Positions 37,812 to 46,884 of a stretch of DNA of 64,000 nucleotides are shown one piece after another. Below the pieces are notes generated by a model. It saw nothing but the letters and a program-made list of their open reading frames with translations, did no database searches and had not been told where the DNA came from. A program made the position numbers and the translations under genes. Where the stretch lies: NCBI RefSeq assembly GCF_014696315.1, contig NZ_JACJPX010000008.1, positions 1-64,000 on the forward strand, read 5' to 3'. The stretch comes from Calothrix membranacea FACHB-236 (lineage in GTDB: Bacteria; Cyanobacteriota; Cyanobacteriia; Cyanobacteriales; Nostocaceae). How positions within the stretch are numbered: position 1 is the stretch's first letter; every line of letters begins with the position of its first letter.

Positions 37812-39284
37812 TTAGGGAGATTTTTTGCTAGAAGAACGCCCTGATTTTACCCCTGCCCAAACTGTAAGTGGCTTGCCTACATGCTTATAAAGCAAACTCT
37901 CAAGAATTACACCATTATTATTAGCAGTTAGAGAAGTATTTGGCTGCTGTAAATCTTCGTAGAAACCGTTATACCAACCTTTCTCAGACTTGAGATTTTT
38001 TTGCACAAAATCAAATAATTGACGAGTGTAAGCATTGTTATAAAGTACATGCCAGCCGATCGCGGCCTTGGCACTGAGAAACCGCAAATTATTGTGTTTT
38101 TCTTGAGTTTCGGTTATGGTTGCCCACGGTTCACCATTCACAAGCAAGCTGCTGTAAACAAAGTAGGGAGGACGGTCTAGGTTATCTTCGGAAACAGCTG
38201 TTAATTGTTTTGTGTTGTGATAACGAGCTTCTTGCGCGGCTAAAACTCGATCTGCATAAGCTTTGGGTAAAGCTTGAAATCCAGTTTCAATCCCATCAAG
38301 AATATAAGGCTCGCTCAAAACATAGTTATTGGCTCCCGAATTTTCGTAGTTACGCTGGTCGAAGGGTACACCTTTACCGTAAAGATTGGCAAAGGCAACA
38401 TCAGACTGATAATCTAAGGCTTCATTGACATCCAAACCCCACAGTTTTAAACCATAGGCGGCATAATTTTCATAGCCTAAGCGTCCTTCTTGGTTGTATT
38501 GTTCCTTACCTTGGATAACGCTTGTACCATACATTTGCCCGTCTTTAGTCAGACGTTGAACGTGCCAATGCTGCCAGACAGCATCAGACTTGGATTTTAA
38601 CTCGGGATATTTTGCCCCTACAATCTTGAGCCAGATTGCCATCCGTCCCAAATCAATAGCTGACCAGCCAACTTCTGCTTTTTTATCTATTTGACCGTAT
38701 TCTACGGGTTCTAGAGTTTTAGAGTTGTAAGCTTTGTTGGGCAGTTCCCCCTTATATAAAGGCAAAGATGCTAGAGTTTCTAACATTTTGCTCATTTTGA
38801 GTCCAAAATCTGTGACAGATATAAAATTGAGTTCTCTAGCTGTGATCAACGCGGCGATCGCTGATGCTTGATCCCACATTGTTACATAAGTTAATCCGTC
38901 AACAGAGTTTACCAAGCCCGTTTCTTTGTTCCAATTACGTTGGAAGTACAACCAAGCTTGATGAGCAGTCGCAATGTCCCAAGGGGTTAATGCTCCTACT
39001 CCAGGTGCAACATAAGGAATTGTATTGACTGTCACCTGACTAGGAATCACAGGTGTACCGGGCAATACTAAAGATTGGGCATCAAGTTTGGCAATTGCTT
39101 GTGCTGCTTTGCCATTTGTATCAGAGTGAGAAGTTGAAATTTCAGTTTTAAGCACAGTATCAGTACTAGTTAGCTGCTTAGATAAATAATTTAGACTAGC
39201 GATAGCGATTATAGCTGTAACAACCCCTCCCACGGAAGCTAATAAAGATAAGCTTTTAGGTGGTGGTTCAAAATCATGTGTCAT
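37812..39284 (-). CDS. Membrane-anchored DUF3131 protein
   Basis: 490 residues. A single N-terminal membrane helix (about 10-32, LSLLASVGGVVTAIIAIASL) with a short cytoplasmic start indicates a signal anchor. A 70-residue linker leads into one DUF3131 domain (about 105-475: AHQAWLYFQRNWNKETGLVN, GWSAIDLGRMAIWL, GRLGYENYAAYGLKLWG, LTANNNGVILESLLYK). It is the first gene of the leftward cluster, so its upstream region (39285 on) should hold the promoter for the DUF3131-GT2 unit. Confidence 0.85.
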   Translation of the reverse strand: MTHDFEPPPKSLSLLASVGGVVTAIIAIASLNYLSKQLTSTDTVLKTEISTSHSDTNGKAAQAIAKLDAQSLVLPGTPVIPSQVTVNTIPYVAPGVGALTPWDIATAHQAWLYFQRNWNKETGLVNSVDGLTYVTMWDQASAIAALITARELNFISVTDFGLKMSKMLETLASLPLYKGELPNKAYNSKTLEPVEYGQIDKKAEVGWSAIDLGRMAIWLKIVGAKYPELKSKSDAVWQHWHVQRLTKDGQMYGTSVIQGKEQYNQEGRLGYENYAAYGLKLWGLDVNEALDYQSDVAFANLYGKGVPFDQRNYENSGANNYVLSEPYILDGIETGFQALPKAYADRVLAAQEARYHNTKQLTAVSEDNLDRPPYFVYSSLLVNGEPWATITETQEKHNNLRFLSAKAAIGWHVLYNNAYTRQLFDFVQKNLKSEKGWYNGFYEDLQQPNTSLTANNNGVILESLLYKHVGKPLTVWAGVKSGRSSSKKSP

Positions 39285-39402
39285 GACATATTTCCACTTT
39301 GACGTGACAAATCATACTTACCTGCTAATACTAGTAATAACTCTTATTTTCTACGAGAAATTAATACAGGTTAAACGCTAAGAAAGCAACTGTAATTAGC
39401 TT

Positions 39403-39545
39403 GGGCATGGGGCATGGGGCATTGGGCATTGGGCATTGGGAAGTTTTCTTCCGCCGCCCACTCAACTGTCCTCCGCAACGCACTGGCTCTCCTGCTTCCT
39501 CTGCTCTCTCCCTTGTATTTCCTCTGTTACCCTGCTGCTCTACCG
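39403..39545. repeat. GGGCATT tandem repeat plus interspersed GC-rich repeat
   Basis: At 39403-39440 there are five GGGGCAT/GGGCATT units. The following 39441-39545 segment includes caacgcactggctc, the complement of the motif at 1854. Two short overlapping open frames across it are judged non-coding. The rest of the 535-base divergent gap shows nothing I recognise. Confidence 0.6.
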
Positions 39546-39819
39546 CTTTCTTGTGTCAAGTCATACCAATTCTTCAAATCCTGGCGGCAGATAAAGTATC
39601 TACTTAAAGATACAAATTTCTTCCCTTATTGTCATCTTCCACAGCCTTATAGAAAAAGAGATCAGGCATTTTCCTGGATTGCTAAAGGGGAAGATAAGCT
39701 CAACAGGAGGTTTGTATCATCATAAGTATATTTTTGTAAATTTGTCCAAAAAAAAGTTTCCGAATATACTAGTGAATTAAATCTTCTGGTCTAGTTCTGC
39801 CCGCAAAAGGCTTTACTGT

Positions 39820-40140
39820 ATGAGTTATGCAATCAAAATTTTTCATCCATCTGGCATTTTTAATGGAATTCAAGGTAATCAACTGCGTAGAGAAGTTAAC
39901 TCTGCTGTAGGCGATGGTGCTGAAATTGTCTTGATTGACTTGGCTAGTGTAACGCTAATGGATAGCTCTGGCTTAGGCGCGCTCTTGTCGCTGCTGAGGA
40001 CAATGAGAGAGTCAGGTGCTAAACTCTTTATCTGCTCGGTGAGTGAGCCTGTACAGATGCTGTTTGAAATGACAAAGATGGACAGTGTTTTTGATACTTT
40101 TTCTAATCAGGATGAATTCAACCGCGCGATTCTTACATAG
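39820..40140 (+). CDS. STAS-domain anti-sigma factor antagonist (second copy)
   Basis: 106 residues, one STAS domain with VTLMDSSGLGALLS; the serine pair is Ser49-Ser50. It is clearly paralogous to the STAS protein at 30453: both have SGI(L/F) near residue 11, GNQLRREV at 19-26 and QMLFE(L/M)TK(V/M)D. Two antagonists on either side of the polysaccharide genes with only one RsbW-like kinase suggest competition or two inputs. It is followed 142 bases later by a pentapeptide-repeat gene. A GGGGATT tandem repeat touches its stop codon. Confidence 0.92.
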   Translation: MSYAIKIFHPSGIFNGIQGNQLRREVNSAVGDGAEIVLIDLASVTLMDSSGLGALLSLLRTMRESGAKLFICSVSEPVQMLFEMTKMDSVFDTFSNQDEFNRAILT

Positions 40141-40290
40141 GGGATTGGGGAACAAGGACAGAAAATTCAAAATACCCTGTGCTAAGACGCTATGCGCTGA
40201 CAAAATTCAAAATTACGCTGTGTGTATTGTTCATAGTTCCCCATATCCTCTGATGGAATTGTGTCTACTTAGTTAATAAGGATGTGTTCA

Positions 40291-40962
40291 ATGATGGATG
40301 CAGATGAAGTACAGAAAAGATACGCCGCAGGTGAAAGAGATTTCAGCCAGGCTCAATTAACTGGAGTCAACCTGAGCAAAATTAAAGTAGCTGGAGTAGA
40401 TTTCAGTGGAGCTAACTTAGCTGGTGCTAACCTCAGCGAAGCTAACTTATTTGGAGCTAATTTTACAGCAGCAAACTTGGCTGGTGCTAACCTGACGGGA
40501 GCAACTGCGATCGCAGCTATCTTAGTAGGTACAGATTTGAGTGGCACATCTCTCAATAGTGCTGATTTTAGTGGAGCGAGTATCACAGAGGCTAACCTGA
40601 CTGACGCTAACCTAACAGAAGCCAATTTAACAGGTGTCAATTTGAGTATGTCTAACTTAGTTAGAGCTAACCTCATGAAAGCAAATGTTAGTGGCTCAGC
40701 GCTACTATTAGCGACAAATCTCACAGAAGCAGATTTAAGTTGGGCAAATCTACGGGGAGCTAACTTGGCTGGGGCGATTTTGGATCAAGCTAATTTAACC
40801 GAAGCTATTTTGTGTGATGCTAACTTGACTGGAGCTAACTTAAATAAAGCAAACTTGACTAAAGCCAATCTTCGTGCAGCCAGCCTACTAGAAAGTGATT
40901 TGACTGGAGCTGAACTCACAGAGACTAACTTTACAGGAGCCAAAGGATTGGCAGACTACTAA
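40291..40962 (+). CDS. Pentapeptide repeat protein
   Basis: About 223 residues of nearly uninterrupted A(N/D)Lxx repeats (FSGANLAGANLSEANLFGAN and on), roughly 35-38 copies. These form a right-handed quadrilateral beta-helix. The N-terminal 25 residues (MDADEVQKRYAAGERDFSQA) are the short helical cap typical of cyanobacterial members. There is no signal peptide or membrane helix, so it is cytosolic. I chose ATG 40291 because AAGGA lies 8 bases upstream; an ATG at 40282 overlaps that site. Same strand as the STAS and SGNH hydrolase genes. Role unknown. Confidence 0.88.
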   Translation: MMDADEVQKRYAAGERDFSQAQLTGVNLSKIKVAGVDFSGANLAGANLSEANLFGANFTAANLAGANLTGATAIAAILVGTDLSGTSLNSADFSGASITEANLTDANLTEANLTGVNLSMSNLVRANLMKANVSGSALLLATNLTEADLSWANLRGANLAGAILDQANLTEAILCDANLTGANLNKANLTKANLRAASLLESDLTGAELTETNFTGAKGLADY

Positions 40963-41069
40963 TAGTATTTTAAATTGCGAGTTTCTTTCTGGGTCTAGCT
41001 TGTCTGAATCTATCTATCGCAATTACTTTTCAAACTGGTACGACCTTGATTGAAATATCAAACTAAGAG

Positions 41070-42323
41070 ATGAAGCCCATTAAGAAAGCTTTTACTCTGT
41101 TGCTAATAGCAGCTACAGTCATATGCTTTTTAGTAACAGGAACAAAATTATCAACTGCAGCAGAGATTCACTGTTCTTTATTTGGTAGAAATTGCCAAGC
41201 ATTGAACGTGGTGCAAAAGCCGCAAAACTTATCTTCTGCGATCGCTAGCACCGTAAAACAGCAATTAGGTTTATCCCCAAAAGTATTATTTTTTGGTTCG
41301 AGTACTACAGTAGGTGTAGGTTCCACAAGGGGCGATCGCCGTTGGAGTACGTTGCTTTCTAAATATCTCGGTTGGCAAGAAATTAACCAAGGTTTGTCCG
41401 GTTCTAAAATTACTAACTTTTTTACAACACCGAATTCTCCTTGGCGTGTTCCACCTGCTGTGGAGCGATCGCGTCAGGATGTTTTGCATTATGAGCCAGA
41501 TTTAGTGGTGATGATGTATGGCACTAATGACATTTATCGCCAAGTTCCTTTAGGTTCAGCTAGCGAAAATCGTCCAGGGACATTTTATACAGATCTGAAA
41601 ACTTTATTGACTGATTTAAAATCTGGTTTGCCACCAGAGCGATTAATTGTGTCTACGCCTCAACCTAGTATTAAAACTCAGGACAGTCGAACTCCTTATG
41701 ATTTGGCATTACAAGCAGGTGCGCGTCAAATAGGAGCAATTTTTGTTGATACTGGACATGAAGCATTTCCAGCATCAGATTTACCTCAATATGCTGCTGA
41801 TGCCTTACATCCCAACAACTTAGGACATGCTGCGATCGCCTCATTTATGGCTGGTAAGATGGTGGATTTAGGTTTAGTATCGCCACCTCCTACGGCTATA
41901 GGAGGAAATCAGTTAAGCGAAAAGCTTGTACCTCTCAAAGGGGGAAGACTCCGCATTGACTTAGACAATCCATTAACATTTGGAGAAGTCAGCACAATAG
42001 AAGCTGAATGGGTAGCTTCCGGTCAAGCAGCTTTGGCGATATTCCGTCCTAGTGGACGCGGTGGCTATGAAATTGTTTACCGTACACCTAGTTTTTCCGT
42101 GAAACCAGGACGCGATCGCATCAAAGTTTCTCGTTGGTGGGTTCTCGATGGCGATCGCTTAGCTGTGTGGACTCAAGGAGACTGCTTAGGCTCAGAGGCG
42201 ACGAGCCAAGGAACAGCACACCATTTATATTCTGCTGTTAAATCTGATGCAGATATTAACGATATAACTCAGGAATTTCTTGCCTCAGATTCCCAGCGCT
42301 TAGCTATCTGGACAGGAAAATAA
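41070..42323 (+). CDS. SGNH/GDSL-family hydrolase, exported
   Basis: 417 residues. N-terminal hydrophobic segment (about 7-28, FTLLLIAATVICFLVTG) as signal or anchor. The SGNH domain (about 68-265) has block I as LFFGSSTTVGVGS, block III as MYGTNDIYRQ and block V as DALHPNNLGH, so Ser, Gly, Asn and His/Asp are in place. A second beta-rich domain (about 275-417) containing LAIFRPSGRGGYEIVY is not recognised. The enzyme probably removes acyl groups from a lipid or sugar outside the cytoplasm; next to a polysaccharide synthase, deacetylation of the polymer is a reasonable inference. Confidence 0.85.
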   Translation: MKPIKKAFTLLLIAATVICFLVTGTKLSTAAEIHCSLFGRNCQALNVVQKPQNLSSAIASTVKQQLGLSPKVLFFGSSTTVGVGSTRGDRRWSTLLSKYLGWQEINQGLSGSKITNFFTTPNSPWRVPPAVERSRQDVLHYEPDLVVMMYGTNDIYRQVPLGSASENRPGTFYTDLKTLLTDLKSGLPPERLIVSTPQPSIKTQDSRTPYDLALQAGARQIGAIFVDTGHEAFPASDLPQYAADALHPNNLGHAAIASFMAGKMVDLGLVSPPPTAIGGNQLSEKLVPLKGGRLRIDLDNPLTFGEVSTIEAEWVASGQAALAIFRPSGRGGYEIVYRTPSFSVKPGRDRIKVSRWWVLDGDRLAVWTQGDCLGSEATSQGTAHHLYSAVKSDADINDITQEFLASDSQRLAIWTGK

Positions 42324-42569
42324 ATTTACTCAATTTTAGATTTTAGAGCCACTGCGTTGCGGAAGTTTCTTCGGTTGTAGTGACGTGATTTTGGATTGAT
42401 AAAATACACATACAGGGGCACAACATATTATGCCCCTACAATTTATCTGCCTGTTTTCCTAGAGTAATTAATTAATCTATTGCTCTGAAAATGTCAGCCT
42501 CGCAGGAATTTGATAGCCTATCAAAAGCGGAGATGAAGATTTAATCCCATTAAAATTTCTAGAAATTTT
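42324..42569. other. Intergenic with GC-rich repeat fragment
   Basis: Contains gagccactgcgttgcgga (42350-42367), a fragment of the interspersed repeat at 1854. Nothing else recognised. Confidence 0.4.
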
Positions 42570-42680
42570 TTAGCGAGATTCTGTTCCTTGATTGTGAAGA
42601 CCAGGGGCTGTAATGGTACCTCCAGCAGCTTCTGGATCTGCACCCTGGCGAACATCACTCCCAGATTCTTGACAAGTCAT
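42570..42680 (-). CDS. Candidate 36-residue peptide gene
   Basis: A short frame with an ATG start (MTCQESGSDVRQGADPEAAG) and the ending APGLHNQGTESR. It is rich in Gly/Gln/Asp and has protein-like composition in an A+T-rich setting. It lies 62 bases downstream of the next gene on the same strand (42743-42967). A weak GAAAG lies 9 bases upstream of ATG, and the frame stays open about 17 codons further upstream without a start. It could be a secreted peptide precursor or a remnant; I cannot tell. Confidence 0.4.
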   Translation of the reverse strand: MTCQESGSDVRQGADPEAAGGTITAPGLHNQGTESR

Positions 42681-42742
42681 CCGATAACTTTCAAAATAGG
42701 TAAAATTTAATTCTAAATTCCAGACTGAAAGCTAGATCCTGG

Positions 42743-42967
42743 TTATTTATTAGCTTGTTCTACTATCTTTTTGAGACGCATATATGCTTCTTCTGGTGTG
42801 AGTGGTTCGGAGTGGTTTTCATCTGGAATATAGAACTGTCTGCTATCAACAAAGTAGCGCACTACAAAACTAGGAATTAGCCCTAATTCCAACGCTTTTT
42901 TTCCAAATTCTTCAGCTCTTTCTGATAGGCTAGCCTCATCATGAAAAGAAGGCTTGTTAGTAGTCAT
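42743..42967 (-). CDS. Small hypothetical protein (74 residues)
   Basis: A charged, mostly helical soluble protein: SLSERAEEFGKKALELGLIP, then SFVVRYFVDSRQFYIPD and LTPEEAYMRLKKIVEQANK. AGAGG lies about 9 bases before the ATG, a good ribosome binding site. I do not recognise the family. It is followed on the same strand by the candidate 36-residue peptide gene; a two-gene unit is possible. Confidence 0.6.
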   Translation of the reverse strand: MTTNKPSFHDEASLSERAEEFGKKALELGLIPSFVVRYFVDSRQFYIPDENHSEPLTPEEAYMRLKKIVEQANK

Positions 42968-43377
42968 AAATATTTCCTCTACATATTTACTAATTCGTAA
43001 CTGAAAAACTCTAAAAATAATTAGGATTTTTCAGGTTTTTTTCAGTTTTGATGAGCTTTCAGATTAGAAGCTTAAATTAAATTCAGGATTTTGAATTATT
43101 TACCAGTTAAGTAACATTAAGTAATTAAATTGAAATTTATTATACTATGTTTTACTAAAATTGTAACAATTAATATTTTACTTACACTCTATCGGTAGTG
43201 CAAATTGGTTTTAAACGCTCGGTATATGAATTGACTAGCCGCCAGAGAATGAAGTCTCTGGCTAATAGCTAATACCAATTTAAAGAGCGATCGCTACTAC
43301 AGATGCAGGTTTACTATGTAGTGTGCGTTACGGCTTACGCCAAACGCACGAACAGCGTTGCCAATTTTGAAAGTCGT
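42968..43377. other. Intergenic stretch with a hairpin repeat
   Basis: GTGCGTT...AACGCAC (43323-43349), with a nested GGC/GCC, lies 28 bases past the dapL stop and may act as a 3' processing hairpin; there is no T run. The sequence taataccaattta at 43271 resembles the left end of family 3 repeats. The remainder is A+T-rich. Confidence 0.4.
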
Positions 43378-44613
43378 CTACAAAGACAAGCGAGTTGCAA
43401 TTCGTTGCATTGCTTCTTCTACATTTTCGCGGCTATTAAATGCGGAAATGCGGAAGTAGCCTTCACCAGCAGCACCAAAACCAGAACCAGGAGTTCCGAC
43501 TACATTGACGGTTTGCAGTAATTTATCGAAAAATTCCCAACTAGACAAACCATTGGGGGTTTTCACCCAAACGTAAGGTGCATTCACGCCGCCATAAACT
43601 GCTAATCCCGCGGCTGTTAGTTTCTCGCGGATAATTTTGGCATTTTCTAAATAGAAGCTAACTAGTGCTTTAATTTGAATTTGTCCCTCTGGAGAGTAAA
43701 CTGCTTCAGCACCCCGTTGCACAATGTAAGATACACCATTAAACTTGGTGGATTGGCGGCGGTTCCACAGCTTCCACAGTTCCACATCAGAACCGTCTGC
43801 GGCTTTGGCTGTTAGGGTTTTGGGTACAACTGTTAAGGCGCAGCGAGTTCCTGTAAAGCCAGCATTTTTAGAGAAGGAACGAAATTCGATCGCCACATCT
43901 CTTGCACCTTCAATCTCATATATAGAATGAGGAATTTCAGGATCGGTAATGTAGGCTTCGTAGGCTGCATCAAAGAAAATAATTGAGCCATTCGCTTTAG
44001 CATAGTCTACCCATGCTTTTAAGTGTGCTTTGCTGGCTGTTGCACCTGTAGGGTTGTTGGGGAAGCAAAGATAAATTAAATCAACTTTTTGTGAAGGAAT
44101 CTCTGCGGTGAAGTTGTTCTCTGCGGTAATGGGGAGATAGACTAAGCCAGCAAACTCGCCTTTATCATTAGCGTTCCCTGTATTTCCTGCCATGACGTTA
44201 GTGTCTACATAGACAGGATAAACAGGATCGGTAACAGCGATCGCGTTATCATGTCCAAAGATTTCCAAAATATTGCCTGTATCGCATTTGGAACCGTCGG
44301 AGATAAAGATTTCAGAAGCATCGATATCGGCTCCCCGTGCTTGGAAATCTTGAGCCGCGATTTTTTCTCTTAACCAAGCATAACCTTGTTCTGGGCCATA
44401 GCCTTTAAAGGTAGAGCGATCGCCCATTTCTTCCACGGCTTTGATCATGGCTGTGCGACAGGCTTCTGGTAAGGGTTCTGTGACATCACCAATACCGAGC
44501 CGAATGATTTTAGCATCAGGATTAGCATCAGCAAAAGCATTTACCCGTCGTGCAATTTCGGGAAACAAGTAGCCAGCTTTCAACTTGAGGTAGTTGTCGT
44601 TAATCGTTGCCAT
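43378..44613 (-). CDS. dapL: LL-diaminopimelate aminotransferase
   Basis: 411 residues, the standard length. A PLP fold-type I aminotransferase: [14 protein letters not shown] near the N-terminus, [44 protein letters not shown] and the PLP-lysine segment [12 protein letters not shown]. It converts tetrahydrodipicolinate to LL-diaminopimelate in one step for lysine and peptidoglycan synthesis, the route used by cyanobacteria and plants. Single-gene unit; a gcgatcgc site lies about 53 bases upstream. Confidence 0.95.
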   Translation of the reverse strand: MATINDNYLKLKAGYLFPEIARRVNAFADANPDAKIIRLGIGDVTEPLPEACRTAMIKAVEEMGDRSTFKGYGPEQGYAWLREKIAAQDFQARGADIDASEIFISDGSKCDTGNILEIFGHDNAIAVTDPVYPVYVDTNVMAGNTGNANDKGEFAGLVYLPITAENNFTAEIPSQKVDLIYLCFPNNPTGATASKAHLKAWVDYAKANGSIIFFDAAYEAYITDPEIPHSIYEIEGARDVAIEFRSFSKNAGFTGTRCALTVVPKTLTAKAADGSDVELWKLWNRRQSTKFNGVSYIVQRGAEAVYSPEGQIQIKALVSFYLENAKIIREKLTAAGLAVYGGVNAPYVWVKTPNGLSSWEFFDKLLQTVNVVGTPGSGFGAAGEGYFRISAFNSRENVEEAMQRIATRLSL

Positions 44614-44721
44614 AGTAGATTGTGAAAAACGCCCTCAAACAGCTTACTGCTAATTGCTAGGTGCGATCGCATCTTTCGTTGACTGTTGACTGTTGACAGT
44701 TAACGACTGACAAACCCAGAT

Positions 44722-45309
44722 CTAGAATTTTGCGCCTGCTTTTTTGAGAACAGCAACTAATTTCTGCCAATTACCTCCAGTCGCAACACTCAATGGTGAT
44801 GCACCCATTTGGTTTTTGACATTTATCTTCGCTCCCTTAGCTATTAGCATTTGTACAACTTTTACATAATCATCTTCATAGTATTGAGCAGGGGGAGAGC
44901 AAGCAAACATGAGTGCAGTACTACCTTTTAGGCTTTTAGCATTAACTACGGCACCTTTGTCTAGCAGGAATTTTGTCATTTCGACCCCAGCACGATAGGT
45001 ATATCTGGCTGCAACCATCAAAGGTGTGATGCCATTTTTATCGCTATAATTTACATTTGCACCCCGCAGCAGCATCAGTTGTATAGTCTGCATTGCACCA
45101 TCACTCACCGCCAGTGCAAAATATCTATTGGGATCGCCGCCATTATCAAGATACTTTTTTACCACATCAACTTGATCGGTTGAGACCGCTTCAATTAATA
45201 TGTCATCTTGGCTCTGTACTTCTGTTTGAGCAATAGCAATAGAGGGTGTGCAAAGCAATATAAGTGCTAACAGTAATCCCAGCTTACTGCGTAAGTATTG
45301 TTTATTCAT
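44722..45309 (-). CDS. Exported ankyrin-repeat protein
   Basis: 195 residues. Signal peptide at the N-terminus (LGLLLALILLCTPSIAIAQ, about 10-28) with cleavage near AIAQT. About four ankyrin repeats follow (residues 40-193: GGDPNRYFALAVSDG, GANVNYSDKNGITPLMVAA, GAVVNAKSLKGSTALMFA, GAKINVKNQMGASPLSVA). It should act in the periplasm or thylakoid lumen as a binding scaffold. No catalytic domain. Single gene; the upstream gap (45310-45637) holds a fragment of the family 2 repeat end. Confidence 0.85.
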   Translation of the reverse strand: MNKQYLRSKLGLLLALILLCTPSIAIAQTEVQSQDDILIEAVSTDQVDVVKKYLDNGGDPNRYFALAVSDGAMQTIQLMLLRGANVNYSDKNGITPLMVAARYTYRAGVEMTKFLLDKGAVVNAKSLKGSTALMFACSPPAQYYEDDYVKVVQMLIAKGAKINVKNQMGASPLSVATGGNWQKLVAVLKKAGAKF

Positions 45310-45637
45310 AGCTTAGGCAAAATATCTACTGGAGCCAAACTTCACTGTAAAAACAATGATTTCCGGACTGTATCAAATTTTGTCCCTGTATATATTTAGT
45401 GTCAAAAGTCAAGAGTTAAAGTGAATTTACCCGCATGAAACGCCTTACCTGCTTCATATTCGGAATGAGGTTAAGTTAAGAGCGATCGCTCTTTTCTCTA
45501 CTTTGTGAAATTTTTAATCCCCTTGCGGGGAGTAGTTAAGTTGAAAGTCAAGTTGTGGCTTTTGACTTCCGCACAGTCGTATTAAGGGACATAAAATACA
45601 CTTGCTGAAAAGCTATAAAACAGCCCTTATCTAACAT
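45310..45637. other. Intergenic stretch with repeat fragments
   Basis: Contains the 16-bp palindrome AAGAGCGATCGCTCTT (45479-45494), a ccccttgcgggg hairpin (45521-45532) and cttttgacttccgcacag (45558-45575), a fragment of the right end of the family 2 element. No coding potential. Confidence 0.4.
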
Positions 45638-46339
45638 TTAATAACCAGAATCACCAGTAGTTGCTGACTCTTGAATTACAACTTGTGATTGTTGAGGATT
45701 AACTTTCGATCCGCCTCTTCTAGCAATTTGCTGTTGGGAAAACATTTCTCGCAGAACCATTGCTGGATCTACATAGTTAGTGTCATACTTTAATCCCCAA
45801 TGCAAGTGAGGCCCGGTAGTTCTTCCGGTCATTCCTACTCGCCCAATTCTAATACCACTGGGAATATTTTGACCTTCAGCAATTTGAATTCCACCTGCGC
45901 GATCAACTAGATAACGACGACCGGAGATATTTTCAACATTTCCTTCCATGTGACAATAAGTATGCTCCCATGATCCGGATTTAATGATTATATGGGTGCC
46001 ACAGGCATTGCGATCGCCTACTTTAATCACTCTACCAGCCCACCAATTGCGAATGTAACTACCTTGTGGGGCAGCAATATCTAAGCCACCATGAAATTCC
46101 CAATTACTACCACCAGTAGCAGAACGGCGATAACCAAAAGCCGAACTATAGCCTTGAAAATTCTCTACAGGAAAAGATGCAGCTAGCCAGGCGTTGCTGG
46201 AATTTGCTTTATTTGACTTAATTTCTCTAGCTCCAGCAACTTCTGGTTTAGGTAATATAGTGATTAAACTTACCAGACTCAATCCAATTGTTAATAAAGT
46301 AGCTCCGTATACTAATGCTTTTTTATGATGCATACTCAT
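45638..46339 (-). CDS. M23 (LytM-type) metallopeptidase
   Basis: 233 residues. An N-terminal hydrophobic helix (about 8-28, ALVYGATLLTIGLSLVSLI) serves as signal or anchor. The LytM domain (about 68-195) has FHGGLDIAAP (His and Asp ligands), HTYCHMEG and GPHLHWGLKY (HxH), so the zinc site is complete. It should cut peptide cross-bridges in peptidoglycan during growth or division. The C-terminal 35 residues are Gln/Ser-rich. A perfect 18-bp palindrome lies 94 bases upstream of its ATG. Confidence 0.9.
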   Translation of the reverse strand: MSMHHKKALVYGATLLTIGLSLVSLITILPKPEVAGAREIKSNKANSSNAWLAASFPVENFQGYSSAFGYRRSATGGSNWEFHGGLDIAAPQGSYIRNWWAGRVIKVGDRNACGTHIIIKSGSWEHTYCHMEGNVENISGRRYLVDRAGGIQIAEGQNIPSGIRIGRVGMTGRTTGPHLHWGLKYDTNYVDPAMVLREMFSQQQIARRGGSKVNPQQSQVVIQESATTGDSGY

Positions 46340-46884
46340 TTTTCGTCCTCAATCCAATTGATTTATCAGTAAATTGCTTGAAAATTACAGTTGAATATGT
46401 TTAAAAAAGCTGCTATATCAGCCAATTTATTATTGATATTGCAATATCAAGACATGATAATATATCATCTGTAAACATTGTCATGTCAAGTTATCTGGCT
46501 AACAATCTCAGATTTTTTAAATATCAAATTTGTGGGTTTAATTATTGCGATTACTCACCAAATAATCAGATTAAATTCGGCATTTATCATACATTTCAGT
46601 ACACAAGTATAATCGCTAATCGGCGTAGTGTTTAGCTAGTAATTACGGATTAATTGCATATATAGGAAAAAATACTTGTGCTTGTTTTCACGGAGTTATA
46701 GTGTATGTAAGTTTATTCACTAATGACTAAAACTAAAGTCATAGCTGAGATAATTTACCACTAAGCGAATTGCACATCCGGTAAAATACTGTTAATTTTA
46801 GACAAAAAATTAATGAAACCGCTAATTGAGCATCGATCCCAGCTTTAACGCTAAAATTAGGCATTTGCGACACTCCGACAAGCT
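46340..46884. other. Divergent intergenic region
   Basis: 545 A+T-rich bases between the M23 peptidase and a membrane-protein gene. Palindromic sequence is concentrated at 46433-46490; otherwise I see nothing beyond A+T-rich sequence. Confidence 0.35.
46433..46490. promoter_or_regulatory. Nested palindromes upstream of the M23 peptidase
   Basis: Perfect 18-bp palindrome TTGATATTGCAATATCAA (46433-46450), directly followed by GACATGA ... TCATGTC (46451-46487) enclosing TGATA-ATA-TATCA. It is a possible operator or attenuator hairpin. The regulator is not known. Confidence 0.45.

Noticed and set aside
39401-39725. Two overlapping open frames on the plus strand
   Set aside because: They start inside a GGGCATT tandem repeat and code for a low-complexity sequence with no domain or signal.
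40353-40724. 123-codon open frame opposite the pentapeptide gene
   Set aside because: Its regular KLASVRLA pattern simply mirrors the pentapeptide repeat on the other strand.
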